Shown here: piece after piece, positions 1-7,800 of the stretch
Layout of the letters: the number at the start of each line of letters is the position of its first letter
Position numbering within the stretch: the first letter of the stretch is position 1
From: Spirochaetia bacterium
GTDB lineage: Bacteria > Patescibacteriota > Minisyncoccia > UBA6257 > UBA9933
Reading direction: 5' to 3'
NCBI GenBank assembly: GCA_007279775.1
Contig: QYPD01000025.1
Span: forward strand, 1 to 9,864
Length of the DNA stretch: 9,864 nucleotides
The notes under the pieces: model-generated
Database searches by the model: none
The model's input: only the letters and a program-made list of their open reading frames with translations
What the model was told of the DNA's origin: nothing
Made by a program: the position numbers and the translations under genes

Positions 1-72
1 ATCAAAACCGGGCAGCAAATTTTTGATATAATCCGCTTCCCAATCTTCAATTTCAAAAAATCCAAGTTTCAT
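1..72 (-). CDS. Probable D-2-hydroxyacid dehydrogenase, N-terminal fragment (cut by window edge)
   Basis: An ATG at 70-72 on the minus strand opens 24 codons that run off the left end without a stop. The peptide begins MKLGFFEIEDWEADYIKNLL. A short beta strand followed by an acidic, aromatic FEIEDWE segment resembles the start of D-lactate/D-2-hydroxyacid dehydrogenases (NAD-dependent, reducing 2-keto acids), which would fit a fermentative cell. That match is from memory of the family; 24 residues are too few to see the NAD-binding or catalytic motifs. It lies downstream of clpP on the same strand, separated by a palindromic repeat. The ATG directly follows TTATAA and has no Shine-Dalgarno sequence. 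That a coding start exists here is fairly secure; the product name is tentative. Confidence 0.5.
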   Translation of the reverse strand, partial: MKLGFFEIEDWEADYIKNLLPGFD

Positions 73-80
73 TTATAAGG

Positions 81-180
81 CAATCCAAATTTACGAATTC
101 ATCCGAATTTTCGAATGGCTACGAATATTTTTGTAGTTATTCGGATTTGTTTGTAGATTCGGATTATTATTTTCGGATTG
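81..180. repeat. Palindromic intergenic repeat, copy A (100 nt)
   Basis: The unit is bounded by CAATCC (81-86) and GGATTG (175-180), which are inverted relative to each other. It is AT-rich, with repeated ATCCGAAT/ATTCGGAT and TTTGTAG/CTACAAA words that let the two halves pair imperfectly. Bases 94-127 are the exact reverse complement of 846-879 in copy B, so A lies in the opposite orientation to B and C. It fills the whole spacer between the clpP stop and the next minus-strand gene. No transposase is seen; a small non-autonomous or REP-like element is possible, but mobility is inference. Confidence 0.8.
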
Positions 181-183
181 ATA

Positions 184-786
184 TTATTTTTTCGCCTTTA
201 TTATTTCATCAACCAAGCCGTATTCTTTGGCTTCCACTGCCGTGAGCCAAAAATCGCGGTCGGTGTCTTTTTCTATTTTGGAGAGAGGCTGGCCGGTGTG
301 CTTGGAAAGAATTACATTAAGCCTGTCTTTTATTTTAATTATGTGCTTCGCCGTAATTTCAATTTCAATCGCCGGCGCCATTCCTTCGCCTCCGCCCATT
401 ACCTGGTGAATAAGCATTTCAGAATTCGGCAAAGTAAATCTTTTTCCTTTTTTCCCGGCTGCCAAAAGCACCGCGCCCATTGAAGCGGCGATGCCGATGC
501 AAATTGTTGAAACGTCTGGTTTGATAGTTTGCATTGTGTCATAAATCGCGAGACCGGCAGTTACCGAACCGCCCGGAGTGTTAATGTAAACCTTAATATC
601 TTTTTTCGGGTCTTCGTGCTCCAAAAAAAGAAGTTGGGCGATAATGGCGTTCGCCATTCCGTCGCTGATTGCTCCACCAATCAAAACTATCCGCTCTTTA
701 AGAAGACGTGAATAAATATCATAGACGCGTTCGCCGGAACTCGTTTTTTCTATGACCGTCGGAATTAAATATTCGTTGTTTTCCAT
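184..786 (-). CDS. clpP: ATP-dependent Clp protease proteolytic subunit ClpP
   Basis: This is the serine protease subunit that forms a barrel-shaped tetradecamer and degrades substrates unfolded by ClpX or a related ATPase in the cytoplasm. From the chosen start it has 200 residues, the usual size. The N-terminus [23 protein letters not shown] is the typical ClpP opening, including the axial-loop and IYSRLL helix. The catalytic triad is visible: Ser102 in AASMGA, His127 in MLIHQ, and Asp178 in [16 protein letters not shown] (about 69-79) is the conserved oxyanion-loop strand. Two extra residues occur after the catalytic His relative to the Staphylococcus protein as I recall it. The ATG at 784-786 is preferred because a further 24 in-frame codons, up to 858, encode only repeat sequence (copy B). 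No clear Shine-Dalgarno sequence precedes either start. No Clp ATPase gene is adjacent. Confidence 0.96.
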   Translation of the reverse strand: MENNEYLIPTVIEKTSSGERVYDIYSRLLKERIVLIGGAISDGMANAIIAQLLFLEHEDPKKDIKVYINTPGGSVTAGLAIYDTMQTIKPDVSTICIGIAASMGAVLLAAGKKGKRFTLPNSEMLIHQVMGGGEGMAPAIEIEITAKHIIKIKDRLNVILSKHTGQPLSKIEKDTDRDFWLTAVEAKEYGLVDEIIKAKK

Positions 787-799
787 GATAAACCGATCC

Positions 800-892
800 C
801 AATCTACAAATTCATACGAATCTACAAACACGTTCGAATAAAAGCTATTCGTAGCCATTCGAAAATTCGGATGAATTCGCAGTTTCGGATTG
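800..892. repeat. Palindromic intergenic repeat, copy B (93 nt)
   Basis: The unit is bounded by CAATCT (800-805) and GGATTG (887-892). It carries the family core ATTCGGATGAATTCG at 865-879, followed by CAGTTTCGGATTG, which differs from copy C at only two positions over about 28 bases. Bases 846-879 are a perfect inverted match to 94-127 in copy A. It occupies the spacer between the hppA stop and the clpP start, so it lies in the clpP leader or the nusA-hppA-clpP transcript. It is open in the clpP frame, which creates a false 24-residue N-terminal extension of that gene. Confidence 0.8.
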
Positions 893-906
893 CTTTTATT
901 ATAAAT

Positions 907-2874
907 CTATTTAAGGAATTTCACAATCAAGAGAGCAACGATGTTGATGACTTTAATCAAAGGGTTAATTGCCGGGCCGGCGGTATCTTTATAAGGGTCG
1001 CCAACCATGTCTCCGGTAACCGCCGCTTTGTGCGCTTCCGAACCCTTGCCGCCGAAATTTCCATCTTCAATATATTTTTTGGCATTGTCCCACGCGGCTC
1101 CGCCCGAAGTCATTGAAATTGCCAAAAAAAATCCCGAAATAATGGAACCGATAAGGAATCCCCCCAGCGCTTTAGCGCCCAATAAGAAACCGACCAAAAT
1201 AACGGATAAAACCGGAATCAATGCCGGTAATATCATTTCTTTTAACGCCGCTTTTGTAACAATATCTACTGCCGCCCCATAATCCGGCTTTGCCGTGCCT
1301 TCCATAATTCCTTTAATTTCCCTAAATTGCCTGCGCACTTCCTGAACTACCGCGCTCGCGCTTTTACCAACGGCCTTCATCGCGATTGAAGCAAAAATGT
1401 AAGGAACCGCCGCTCCCAAAAACAACCCCACCAAAACCATCGGATCGTCCAATGTGAATTTTATCGTTGAACTAACGTTTTTAGTGTAACTTGAGAAAAG
1501 CACCAAGGCTGCCAATCCCGCCGAAGCGATGGCATAGCCCTTGGTAACCGCCTTGGTAGTATTTCCCACCGCGTCCAAAGCATCGGTAATTTGCCTCACT
1601 TCTTTTGACTGATTTGTCATTTCCGAAATTCCGCCAGCGTTGTCGGTTATCGGACCAAATGAATCTATCGCCACGATGATTCCGGCAACCGAAAGCATTG
1701 CCATTGCCGAAATCGCTATGCCGTAAAGTCCGACAACGTTATAGCTCAAAAGCACAGCTGCCCCGATTATCAAAATCGGCGCCAATGTCGCTTCCATCCC
1801 AACTGAAAGTCCCATAATAATATTTGTTCCGTGCCCAGAAGACGAAGCTTCTGCTATTGATTTAACCGGCCGATATTTTTTAGCGGTGTAATAGTCTGTA
1901 ACTAAAACCATAAACGCTGTAACCAAAAGCCCTATCAAAGAACACAAGAAAACGTTCCATGAATTTTCTTTGAAGAAAGTATTCGCCACGTAGTAAAAGA
2001 AAATTCCCGAGATTATAATCGCCGAAAACAATCCCTTATAGAGCGCGAACATTATGTTTGTTTTATTTTCCCCGAGCTTCACAAACAAACTGCCGATGAT
2101 TGAAGCGATAATAGCCGAAGAGCCGAGAGCCAAAGGTAAATAAACTCCGGTCGTTCCCAAAATCGCGAACCCCAAAAGCATCGCCGCTATCAAAGTGATA
2201 GCGTAAGTTTCAAAAAGGTCGGCCGCCATTCCGGCGCAATCGCCCACGTTGTCTCCCACCGCATCGGCTATGACACCCGGATTTCTCGGGTCATCTTCCG
2301 GAATTCCGGCTTCAACCTTGCCAACTAAATCAGTGCCGACATCGGCGGCTTTAGTATAAATGCCTCCGCCTAATCGCGCGAAAACCGAAATCAAACTCGC
2401 GCCAAACCCCAAACTTATCAAAACACTAACGTCTTTAGTCAAAAAATAAAATAAACCAACCGCCAATAAAGCCAACGCCACAACCAAAAATCCGGTAACT
2501 GAACCGGCTTTAAAAGCCAAAGAGAGCGCTTGCGGCAATCCTGTTTTCGCCGCTTCGGTCGTTTTGGCGTTTGAACGAACCGCTATATTCATTCCGATAT
2601 AGCCCGCCACCGCAGAAGCCAAAGCACCCGTCAAAAATCCCAAAACTGAAAGCCAGCCGAAAGCGAAATAGAGCGCGATTGAAATCAAGACCGCGACAAT
2701 GGCAACTGTTTTATATTGCCTGTTAAGATAGGCTTTTGCCCCCAAACGAATCGCCAAAGAAATTTCTTTCATTTTCGCATCACCCTCGGGCTGTTTTTTT
2801 AGCCAGAAAATAATATAAAGGCTGTATAAAATTGCGACCGCTATCGGAACAAACGTAAAATAATAAATGTTCAT
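907..2874 (-). CDS. hppA: Membrane-bound proton-translocating pyrophosphatase, K+-independent type
   Basis: This integral membrane enzyme couples hydrolysis of pyrophosphate to ion pumping, recovering energy from PPi made by polymerases and aminoacyl-tRNA synthetases. It has 655 residues, within the bacterial range, with roughly 15-16 hydrophobic segments. Substrate-binding motifs are complete: [11 protein letters not shown] (178-188), DDPRNP (194-199), [16 protein letters not shown] (207-222), [16 protein letters not shown] (404-419), and the C-terminal [19 protein letters not shown] near 621-639. In the family the residue after GNTT decides potassium dependence. Here it is GNTTKA with Lys441, which predicts a K+-independent enzyme, and such enzymes are generally H+ pumps. 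The ATG at 2872-2874 follows an AT-rich spacer with no Shine-Dalgarno sequence. It lies 138 bases after nusA on the same strand and upstream of clpP; co-transcription is possible but not shown. Confidence 0.96.
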   Translation of the reverse strand: MNIYYFTFVPIAVAILYSLYIIFWLKKQPEGDAKMKEISLAIRLGAKAYLNRQYKTVAIVAVLISIALYFAFGWLSVLGFLTGALASAVAGYIGMNIAVRSNAKTTEAAKTGLPQALSLAFKAGSVTGFLVVALALLAVGLFYFLTKDVSVLISLGFGASLISVFARLGGGIYTKAADVGTDLVGKVEAGIPEDDPRNPGVIADAVGDNVGDCAGMAADLFETYAITLIAAMLLGFAILGTTGVYLPLALGSSAIIASIIGSLFVKLGENKTNIMFALYKGLFSAIIISGIFFYYVANTFFKENSWNVFLCSLIGLLVTAFMVLVTDYYTAKKYRPVKSIAEASSSGHGTNIIMGLSVGMEATLAPILIIGAAVLLSYNVVGLYGIAISAMAMLSVAGIIVAIDSFGPITDNAGGISEMTNQSKEVRQITDALDAVGNTTKAVTKGYAIASAGLAALVLFSSYTKNVSSTIKFTLDDPMVLVGLFLGAAVPYIFASIAMKAVGKSASAVVQEVRRQFREIKGIMEGTAKPDYGAAVDIVTKAALKEMILPALIPVLSVILVGFLLGAKALGGFLIGSIISGFFLAISMTSGGAAWDNAKKYIEDGNFGGKGSEAHKAAVTGDMVGDPYKDTAGPAINPLIKVINIVALLIVKFLK

Positions 2875-3012
2875 TTGTTAATTTTTAATTTCTAATTTTA
2901 AATTTTGAAAGAATGTTACAATGACCGAATTTTAAAACTTTTTAAAATTAAATCATTCAAAATTATTTCGAAATTCGAAATTGAAAATTTGAAATTTAAT
3001 TCCTCGACTTAA
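2875..3012. other. AT-rich nusA-hppA spacer with a perfect inverted repeat
   Basis: This 138-base spacer is very AT-rich and rich in GAAATT/AATTTC words, especially at 2963-2999. A perfect inverted repeat, AATTTTAAAA-CT-TTTTAAAATT, occupies 2928-2949. Its stem is all A-T, so it is weak as an intrinsic terminator. It could be an mRNA processing or regulatory site or simply low-complexity sequence. I found no convincing minus-strand promoter for hppA in it. Confidence 0.5.
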
Positions 3013-4224
3013 TTATTCTTCGCTCGGTTTTTCTTCTTTAACTTTTTCCGCTTCTCCGGCTTGCCCTTCAACGCTCAATTTTTGAGGATCAAATTGGACA
3101 ACATCTGGTCGTGAATCGGAACGAACGTCTATTTTCCAACCGGTAAGCTTGGCCGCCAGCCGAACGTTCTGACCGCCTTTGCCTATCGCCAAACCCAATT
3201 GGTCTTCGGGCACCATTACCCGCGCTTCCCTTCTCGGCAAAATTTCGACCGAAACCACTTTCGCCGGAGACAAAGAAGCCGCGATAAATTTATCAGGCGC
3301 TTCCGACCAACCGATAATGTCTATTTTTTCGTTTCCCAATTCATTTGTAACCGCCATAACCCGTGTGCCGCGCTGGCCCACCAAAGAACCGATCGGGTCC
3401 ACGCCCTCGGCTTTTGAGCCGGCGGCGATTTTCGTACGGCTTCCCGCTTCGCGAGCCACCGCCTTAATCTCAACTAATTCATCGTGAATTTCCGGAACTT
3501 CCATTTCAAAAAGTTTTGAAATGAATTTCGGATGACTGCGCGAAAGAATCAAGCCCGGCACTCTTGTTTCGTCTTGAACCGCCAAAAGATAAAAACGCAG
3601 TCTTTCGCCGATTCTGTAATGCTCGCCAGGAATGGATTCCGTGTAAAACATAATTCCGCTCGCTCTGCCTAAATCAACGTAAACGCTTCCGCGTTCAACC
3701 CTTTGAACCGTTCCGCTCACTATTTCGCCTTCTTTGCCGATGTATTCTTTTTTTACCGAGTCTCTTTCAATTTCCCTTATTTTTTGCAAAATAACCTGTT
3801 TGGCGGCCTGCGAAGCGATTCTGCCAAAATCCGATTCGTCCTCTAATGCAAATTCAAGCTCGTCGTCGACTTTAACGCCGGATTTTATTTCTTTCGCTTC
3901 TTTCAGCCAAATGTGTCTGTCGGGATTGTAAACAGGCAAAAGCTCTTCTTCGAATTCAACTCTTTCTTTTTCAACTTCTCCTTCCGCAAGCTCTTCTTTT
4001 ACGCGAACCGAATTCCCATCAACCACAAGTTTAACCTGCGAAAATTTCATATCGCCGGTTTTAGGATTTAATTTACATTTAATAAGCTCGCCTTTTTTGC
4101 GGTATTCTTTTCTATAAGCCGCGGCGAGAGCCGCTTCAATGGCGCCGAAAATCGCTCCGGCATCTATTCCTTTTTCTTGGGCAATCGTCTCAATCGCCCG
4201 ATTCAAAGCTTTTAAATCAAGCAT
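3013..4224 (-). CDS. nusA: Transcription termination/antitermination factor NusA
   Basis: NusA binds RNA polymerase and nascent RNA and tunes pausing, intrinsic termination and antitermination. The 403-residue protein shows the expected order: an N-terminal polymerase-binding domain (about 1-160) with EAALAAAYRKEY and DFGRIASQAAKQVILQKIRE; an S1 RNA-binding domain (about 163-230, GEIVSGTVQRVERGSVYVDL); KH1 (about 231-305) with GSLVGQRGTRV; KH2 (about 320-370) with the clear GXXG loop AIGKGGQNVRLA; and a short acidic tail. The N-terminal domain holds an extra acidic, Glu/Val-rich stretch around 70-105 compared with typical NusA. No C-terminal acidic-repeat domains of the E. coli kind are present. 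The usual rimP neighbour is absent upstream; instead there is a palindromic repeat and a promoter. No Shine-Dalgarno sequence precedes the ATG at 4222-4224. Confidence 0.96.
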   Translation of the reverse strand: MLDLKALNRAIETIAQEKGIDAGAIFGAIEAALAAAYRKEYRKKGELIKCKLNPKTGDMKFSQVKLVVDGNSVRVKEELAEGEVEKERVEFEEELLPVYNPDRHIWLKEAKEIKSGVKVDDELEFALEDESDFGRIASQAAKQVILQKIREIERDSVKKEYIGKEGEIVSGTVQRVERGSVYVDLGRASGIMFYTESIPGEHYRIGERLRFYLLAVQDETRVPGLILSRSHPKFISKLFEMEVPEIHDELVEIKAVAREAGSRTKIAAGSKAEGVDPIGSLVGQRGTRVMAVTNELGNEKIDIIGWSEAPDKFIAASLSPAKVVSVEILPRREARVMVPEDQLGLAIGKGGQNVRLAAKLTGWKIDVRSDSRPDVVQFDPQKLSVEGQAGEAEKVKEEKPSEE

Positions 4225-4236
4225 ATTGTATAAAAA

Positions 4237-4335
4237 TAATCCTAATTTACAAATTTATCCGAATTTACGAATACCTAGAAATATAGTCATTCGTATTTAT
4301 TTTGTAGATTCGGATGAATTCGTAGTTTCGGATCG
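4237..4335. repeat. Palindromic intergenic repeat, copy C (99 nt), in the nusA leader
   Basis: The unit runs from TAATCC (4237-4242) to GGATCG (4330-4335). The right half contains ATTCGGATGAATTCG (4308-4322) followed by TAGTTTCGGATCG, nearly identical to copy B. The left half (ATTTACAAATTTATCCGAAT) pairs imperfectly with it, so the transcript could fold into a long interrupted hairpin. It ends about 12 bases before the nusA ATG and begins at about the predicted transcription start, so nearly the whole nusA 5' leader would be this repeat. Confidence 0.8.
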
Positions 4336-4342
4336 CCTTATA

Positions 4343-4371
4343 ATAATAGATAAAAGAATAAAAAGTGTCAA
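4343..4371 (-). promoter_or_regulatory. Near-consensus sigma70-type promoter for nusA
   Basis: On the minus strand, TTGACA (4371-4366) is followed by exactly 17 bases and then TATTAT (4348-4343). That is a perfect -35 box and a five-of-six -10 box at optimal spacing. Transcription would start near 4336 and give a leader of about 110 nt before nusA. It sits immediately after the T-tract of the preceding gene's terminator, which insulates the two units. Confidence 0.8.
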
Positions 4372-4380
4372 ATATATAGA

Positions 4381-4421
4381 AAATAAAACAGGGGCATCCG
4401 GAAATCAATTCCGAACGCCCC
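4381..4421 (-). terminator. Intrinsic terminator of the small orphan gene
   Basis: On the minus strand, GGGGCGTTCGGAA (4421-4409), a 5-base loop TTGAT, and TTCCGGATGCCCC (4403-4391) form a 13-bp stem, followed by TGTTTTATTT. Two of the pairs are G-U wobbles in this direction and would be A-C mismatches on the plus strand. The hairpin is therefore built for minus-strand RNA. It starts about 18 bases after the stop codon of the small gene. Confidence 0.85.
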
Positions 4422-4439
4422 CCCGCCCGTGAATGGTGA

Positions 4440-4664
4440 CTACTTTGTCTGCGCATAATCTTTTACCTCCTCGATTCTATCGAGTTTGAAACCAGACGGC
4501 GCCACCCTCTCTGCTAACCTCTCAATTTCCTCCTTCGGCATTCCGATAGGAATTTTTGCCACTGAAGTTGGCACCTTCGGTAACCGCTGCACAAAAGCTT
4601 CCGCAAATGGGTTAACGACTGCGTCCGAATCCTCCTTGTAAATCGCCTTCCATAATTGCCACAT
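4440..4664 (-). CDS. Small orphan protein, 74 residues, unknown function
   Basis: I do not recognise this protein. It reads MWQLWKAIYKEDSDAVVNPF at the start, then a Pro/Val segment (about 29-41, LPKVPTSVAKIPI), a charged helix-like stretch (GMPKEEIERLAERV, about 41-54) and an ending KLDRIEEVKDYAQTK. It has no signal peptide, membrane segment or cysteine, and acidic and basic residues balance (about 12 each). It is probably a real gene: a strong Shine-Dalgarno sequence lies 8 bases upstream of the ATG at 4662-4664, and an intrinsic terminator follows the stop. A GTG at 4671-4673 would add three residues, but it overlaps the Shine-Dalgarno sequence and is less likely. It is transcribed alone, divergently from dnaE and upstream of nusA. 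Its base composition is more balanced than the surrounding spacers, as expected of coding sequence. Confidence 0.75.
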   Translation of the reverse strand: MWQLWKAIYKEDSDAVVNPFAEAFVQRLPKVPTSVAKIPIGMPKEEIERLAERVAPSGFKLDRIEEVKDYAQTK

Positions 4665-4672
4665 CGCATTCA

Positions 4673-4681
4673 CCCCTTTCT
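4673..4681 (-). promoter_or_regulatory. Strong ribosome binding site of the small orphan gene
   Basis: The minus strand reads AGAAAGGGG (4681-4673), then eight bases (TGAATGCG), then ATG at 4664. This is a good purine-rich Shine-Dalgarno match at ideal spacing. It decides the start codon in favour of this ATG over the overlapping GTG at 4673. It is the only convincing Shine-Dalgarno sequence in the window. Confidence 0.7.
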
Positions 4682-4771
4682 AAAATTGGTAAGTTGCTTT
4701 TATAGTAATAATTACCATACCGCCTAATACCCACACAATGTCATAGAATCTTTATCCTGTCAACAATTTTC

Positions 4772-4800
4772 TTGCGTGAACGCGACTCGTCAACTATAAT
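4772..4800 (+). promoter_or_regulatory. Likely dnaE-thrS promoter
   Basis: TTGCGT (4772-4777), a 17-base spacer, and a perfect TATAAT (4795-4800) form a good sigma70-type promoter. The dnaE ATG begins at 4810, only 9 bases after the -10 box. A start of transcription at about 4806-4808 would leave 2-4 untranslated bases, so the dnaE message would be effectively leaderless. That fits the absence of a Shine-Dalgarno sequence. Confidence 0.65.
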
Positions 4801-4809
4801 TGAGTTATT

Positions 4810-7800
4810 ATGAAATTTGTCCACCTGCATACCCACAGCCATTACTCCTTGCTCGACGGCTTGGCAAAAATTGACGACATCATAGACCGCACCAAAGAAT
4901 TGGGAATGAAAGCCGTCGCCCTCACCGACCACGGAAACCTTTACGGCGCGATTGAATTTTACAAAAAAGCCGTTAAAGCCGATGTGAAGCCGATTTTGGG
5001 AGTTGAAACTTATGTCGCTCCCCGTTCGAGATTTGAAAAGGAAAATAAAATAGACGACCAATATTCTCACTTGATTCTGCTTTGCGAAAATAACACCGGC
5101 TGGAAAAATTTAATCCAGCTTGTCACAAAATCTTATCTTGAAGGATTTTATTACAAGCCCCGCGTGGACAAAGAAATTTTAAAACAGCACAGCGAAGGGC
5201 TCATCGCGCTTTCGGCCTGCGTTGCCGGAGAAATTTCGCAACTCATTTTAAACCGAAGCCTTGAAGAAGCCGAAAAAGCGGTGCGAGAATACCAGGAAAT
5301 TTTCGGCAAGGAAAATTTTTTCCTTGAAATCGGCTACCATCCGAATTTTGCCGATGCTGAAAAAGCAAACATCGGATTGAAAAAACTTTCCGAAATAACC
5401 GACGCTCCGCTCGTGGCAACCCAAGACATCCACTATATGAAGCCTGAAGATGCCGAATACCATGATATTCTTTTGGCGGTTCAAACGGGTAACAAAACTT
5501 CCGACGACGACAGACTCACATTGAAAGCCGACGACTTTTCTATGCGCTCGCAAGAAGATATGATGGAATTTTTCAAAGACACTCCAGAAGCGATTGAAAA
5601 TACGGTTAAAATCGCCGAAAGGTGCGAAGTTAGCATCACACTGAATAAAATTCTTCTTCCCACTTTCCAGTTGCCCGAAGGCGAAACTTCTTCCATTGAA
5701 TACCTTAAAAAATTGGCGAACGAAAGGCTGCCAGACCGCTTTGAAGTCGCCGACGCGAAAATCACCGAGCGTTTGGATTATGAGCTCGGCGTCATAGAAA
5801 AAACCGGGTTCGCCGATTACTTTCTCATCGTGCAAGACTTTGTGAACTGGGCGAAAGAAAGAGGCATAGTAGTTGGTCCGGGCAGAGGCTCGGCCGCCGG
5901 CAGCTTAGTTTCGTATGTCTTGGGAATCACTGACTTGGATCCGCTGAAATACGATTTGCTTTTTGAAAGATTTTTGAATCCCGATAGAATTTCAATGCCG
6001 GATATCGACATGGACTTTACCGACGTTCGTCGCGACGAAGTTTTCGCTTACATTCGCGAAAAATACGGCGAAGACAAAGTCGCCCAAATAATTACTTTCG
6101 GAACGATGGCCGCCCGCGCTGCGATTCGCGACGCCGGCCGCGCTTTGGGAATGCCCTATTCTCTTTGCGACCAATTATCAAAAATGATTCCGTTCAACCC
6201 TACCCAGGGAATGAAATTCGGCTGGCTCGATAAATCGCTTCAAAAAGTCGCCGAGTTTAAAGAAATTTATGAAACGAATCCCGATGCCAAAAAAATAATT
6301 GACGCGGCAAGGCACTTGGAAGGCGTTGCCCGTCATGCTTCGGTTCATGCATGCGGAATAGTTATCAGCAAAGACACGTTAACGGATTTCGTTCCACTCC
6401 AAAGAGCTCCCCAAGACCCGAACATCATCATCACTCAATTTGAAATGCACAGCATTGAAGACTTGGGGTTGTTGAAAATTGACTTGCTCGGGCTGAAAAA
6501 TCTCACCATCATAGAAGAAAGCATTAGGCTCATAAAAGAAATCAGCGGCGACGAGGTGAATATTTTCAAACTGCCGTTAGACGACAAAAAAGTTTTCAAG
6601 CTTCTCCAAGAAGGAGACACAACCGGAGTTTTTCAATTGGAATCAAGCGGAATGCGTCGGTATCTTAAAGAACTTAAGCCCAATGAATTTGAAGACATCA
6701 TTGCCATGGTGGCGCTTTACCGCCCGGGCCCGATAGAGCTTATTCCCTCTTTTGTTAACCGCAAACACGGCAAAGAAAAAGTGAGTTATCTTCATCCCAA
6801 ACTTGAGCCGATTTTAGAAAGCACCTACGGCATCGGAATCTACCAAGAACAAATGATGAAAATAGCGCAAGAGCTTGGCGGATTCACGCTCGCCGAAGCC
6901 GATACTTTGCGTAAAGCCATCGGCAAGAAAATAAAATCGCTGCTGGACGCCCAGAAAGAAAAATTTATAGAGGGCGAAATCAACAACGGCATAGATAAAA
7001 AAATCGCCGAAGAAATCTGGAATCTTTTCCCGCCTTTCGCGCGCTACGGTTTCAATAAATCGCACGCCGCCTGCTACGCCTTAATCGCCTACCGCACCGC
7101 CTACCTCAAAGCCTATTGGCCGATTGAATTTATGACCGCTCTTTTAAACTCCGACTCGGGCGACACCGACAGAATCTCTTTCTTGATGTCCGAGGCGCAG
7201 AAAAAAGAAATCAAAATCCTTTCGCCCAACGTCAATAGCAGTTTCGCCAATTTCGCTCCCGAAGAAAAAAACATCCGCTTCGGGCTTTTAGCGATTAAAA
7301 ACGTGGGCGCCGCCATCGTGGAAGCGATTATAGAAGAACGCCAGCGCGGCGGCCCTTTTCAAAATATGACCGACTTTCTCACCCGCGTCCGGCACAGAGA
7401 TTTAAATAAAAAATCACTGGAGAGCATGATAAAGGTTGGAGTGTTCGATTCATTCGGAATGGACAGGGGCGTTTTATTGGCGAATCTTGATAATATTCTT
7501 GCTTTCTGCCAAAATATTAAAAAGTCTCAAAATTCTTCGCAGACGGGACTTTTCGGAAATAATTACCATAGCCCGGCGCTTTTTGAAAAAAATAGAGAGG
7601 GGCAAACCGCGTTGCCGAAAGACAAGCTCGCGTGGGAAAGAGAACTGCTCGGTCTTTATGTTTCGGGCCATCCGCTAAGCGCCTACCTTGAAAAGCTTAA
7701 AAAATTCAACCCGACGCCGATTAAAAAAATATTGGCGGAAAAAGAAGGTTCAAACGGCGACATCGCCCAAATCGCCGGAGTGATTTTGAATGTTCATCGA

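Noticed and set aside
81..892. Possible CRISPR array or insertion sequence built from the repeats
   Set aside because: The copies are far apart, palindromic and in mixed orientation, and the interval holds clpP rather than spacers or a transposase.
4265..4456. 63-codon minus-strand open frame overlapping the terminator and copy C
   Set aside because: It is translated terminator and repeat sequence (ending in YEFIRIYK-type residues), has no ribosome binding site, and conflicts with the nusA promoter and the small gene's terminator.
4735..4763. Candidate promoter for the small orphan gene: TTGACA at 4763-4758 on the minus strand
   Set aside because: The -35 box is perfect, but at 16-18 bases spacing the -10 candidates (ACATTG, CATTGT, ATTGTG) are poor. 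A TATAAA at 4704-4699 has no good -35. A promoter must exist in this spacer, but I cannot place it.
4681..4809. tRNA, riboswitch or other structured RNA in the divergent spacer
   Set aside because: I saw no cloverleaf, no T-loop sequence and no recognised riboswitch core. The spacer is explained by promoters.
5248..5835. 195-codon open frame on the minus strand inside dnaE
   Set aside because: It lies antisense within conserved DnaE coding sequence, has no recognisable domain, and is the usual antisense shadow of biased codon use.
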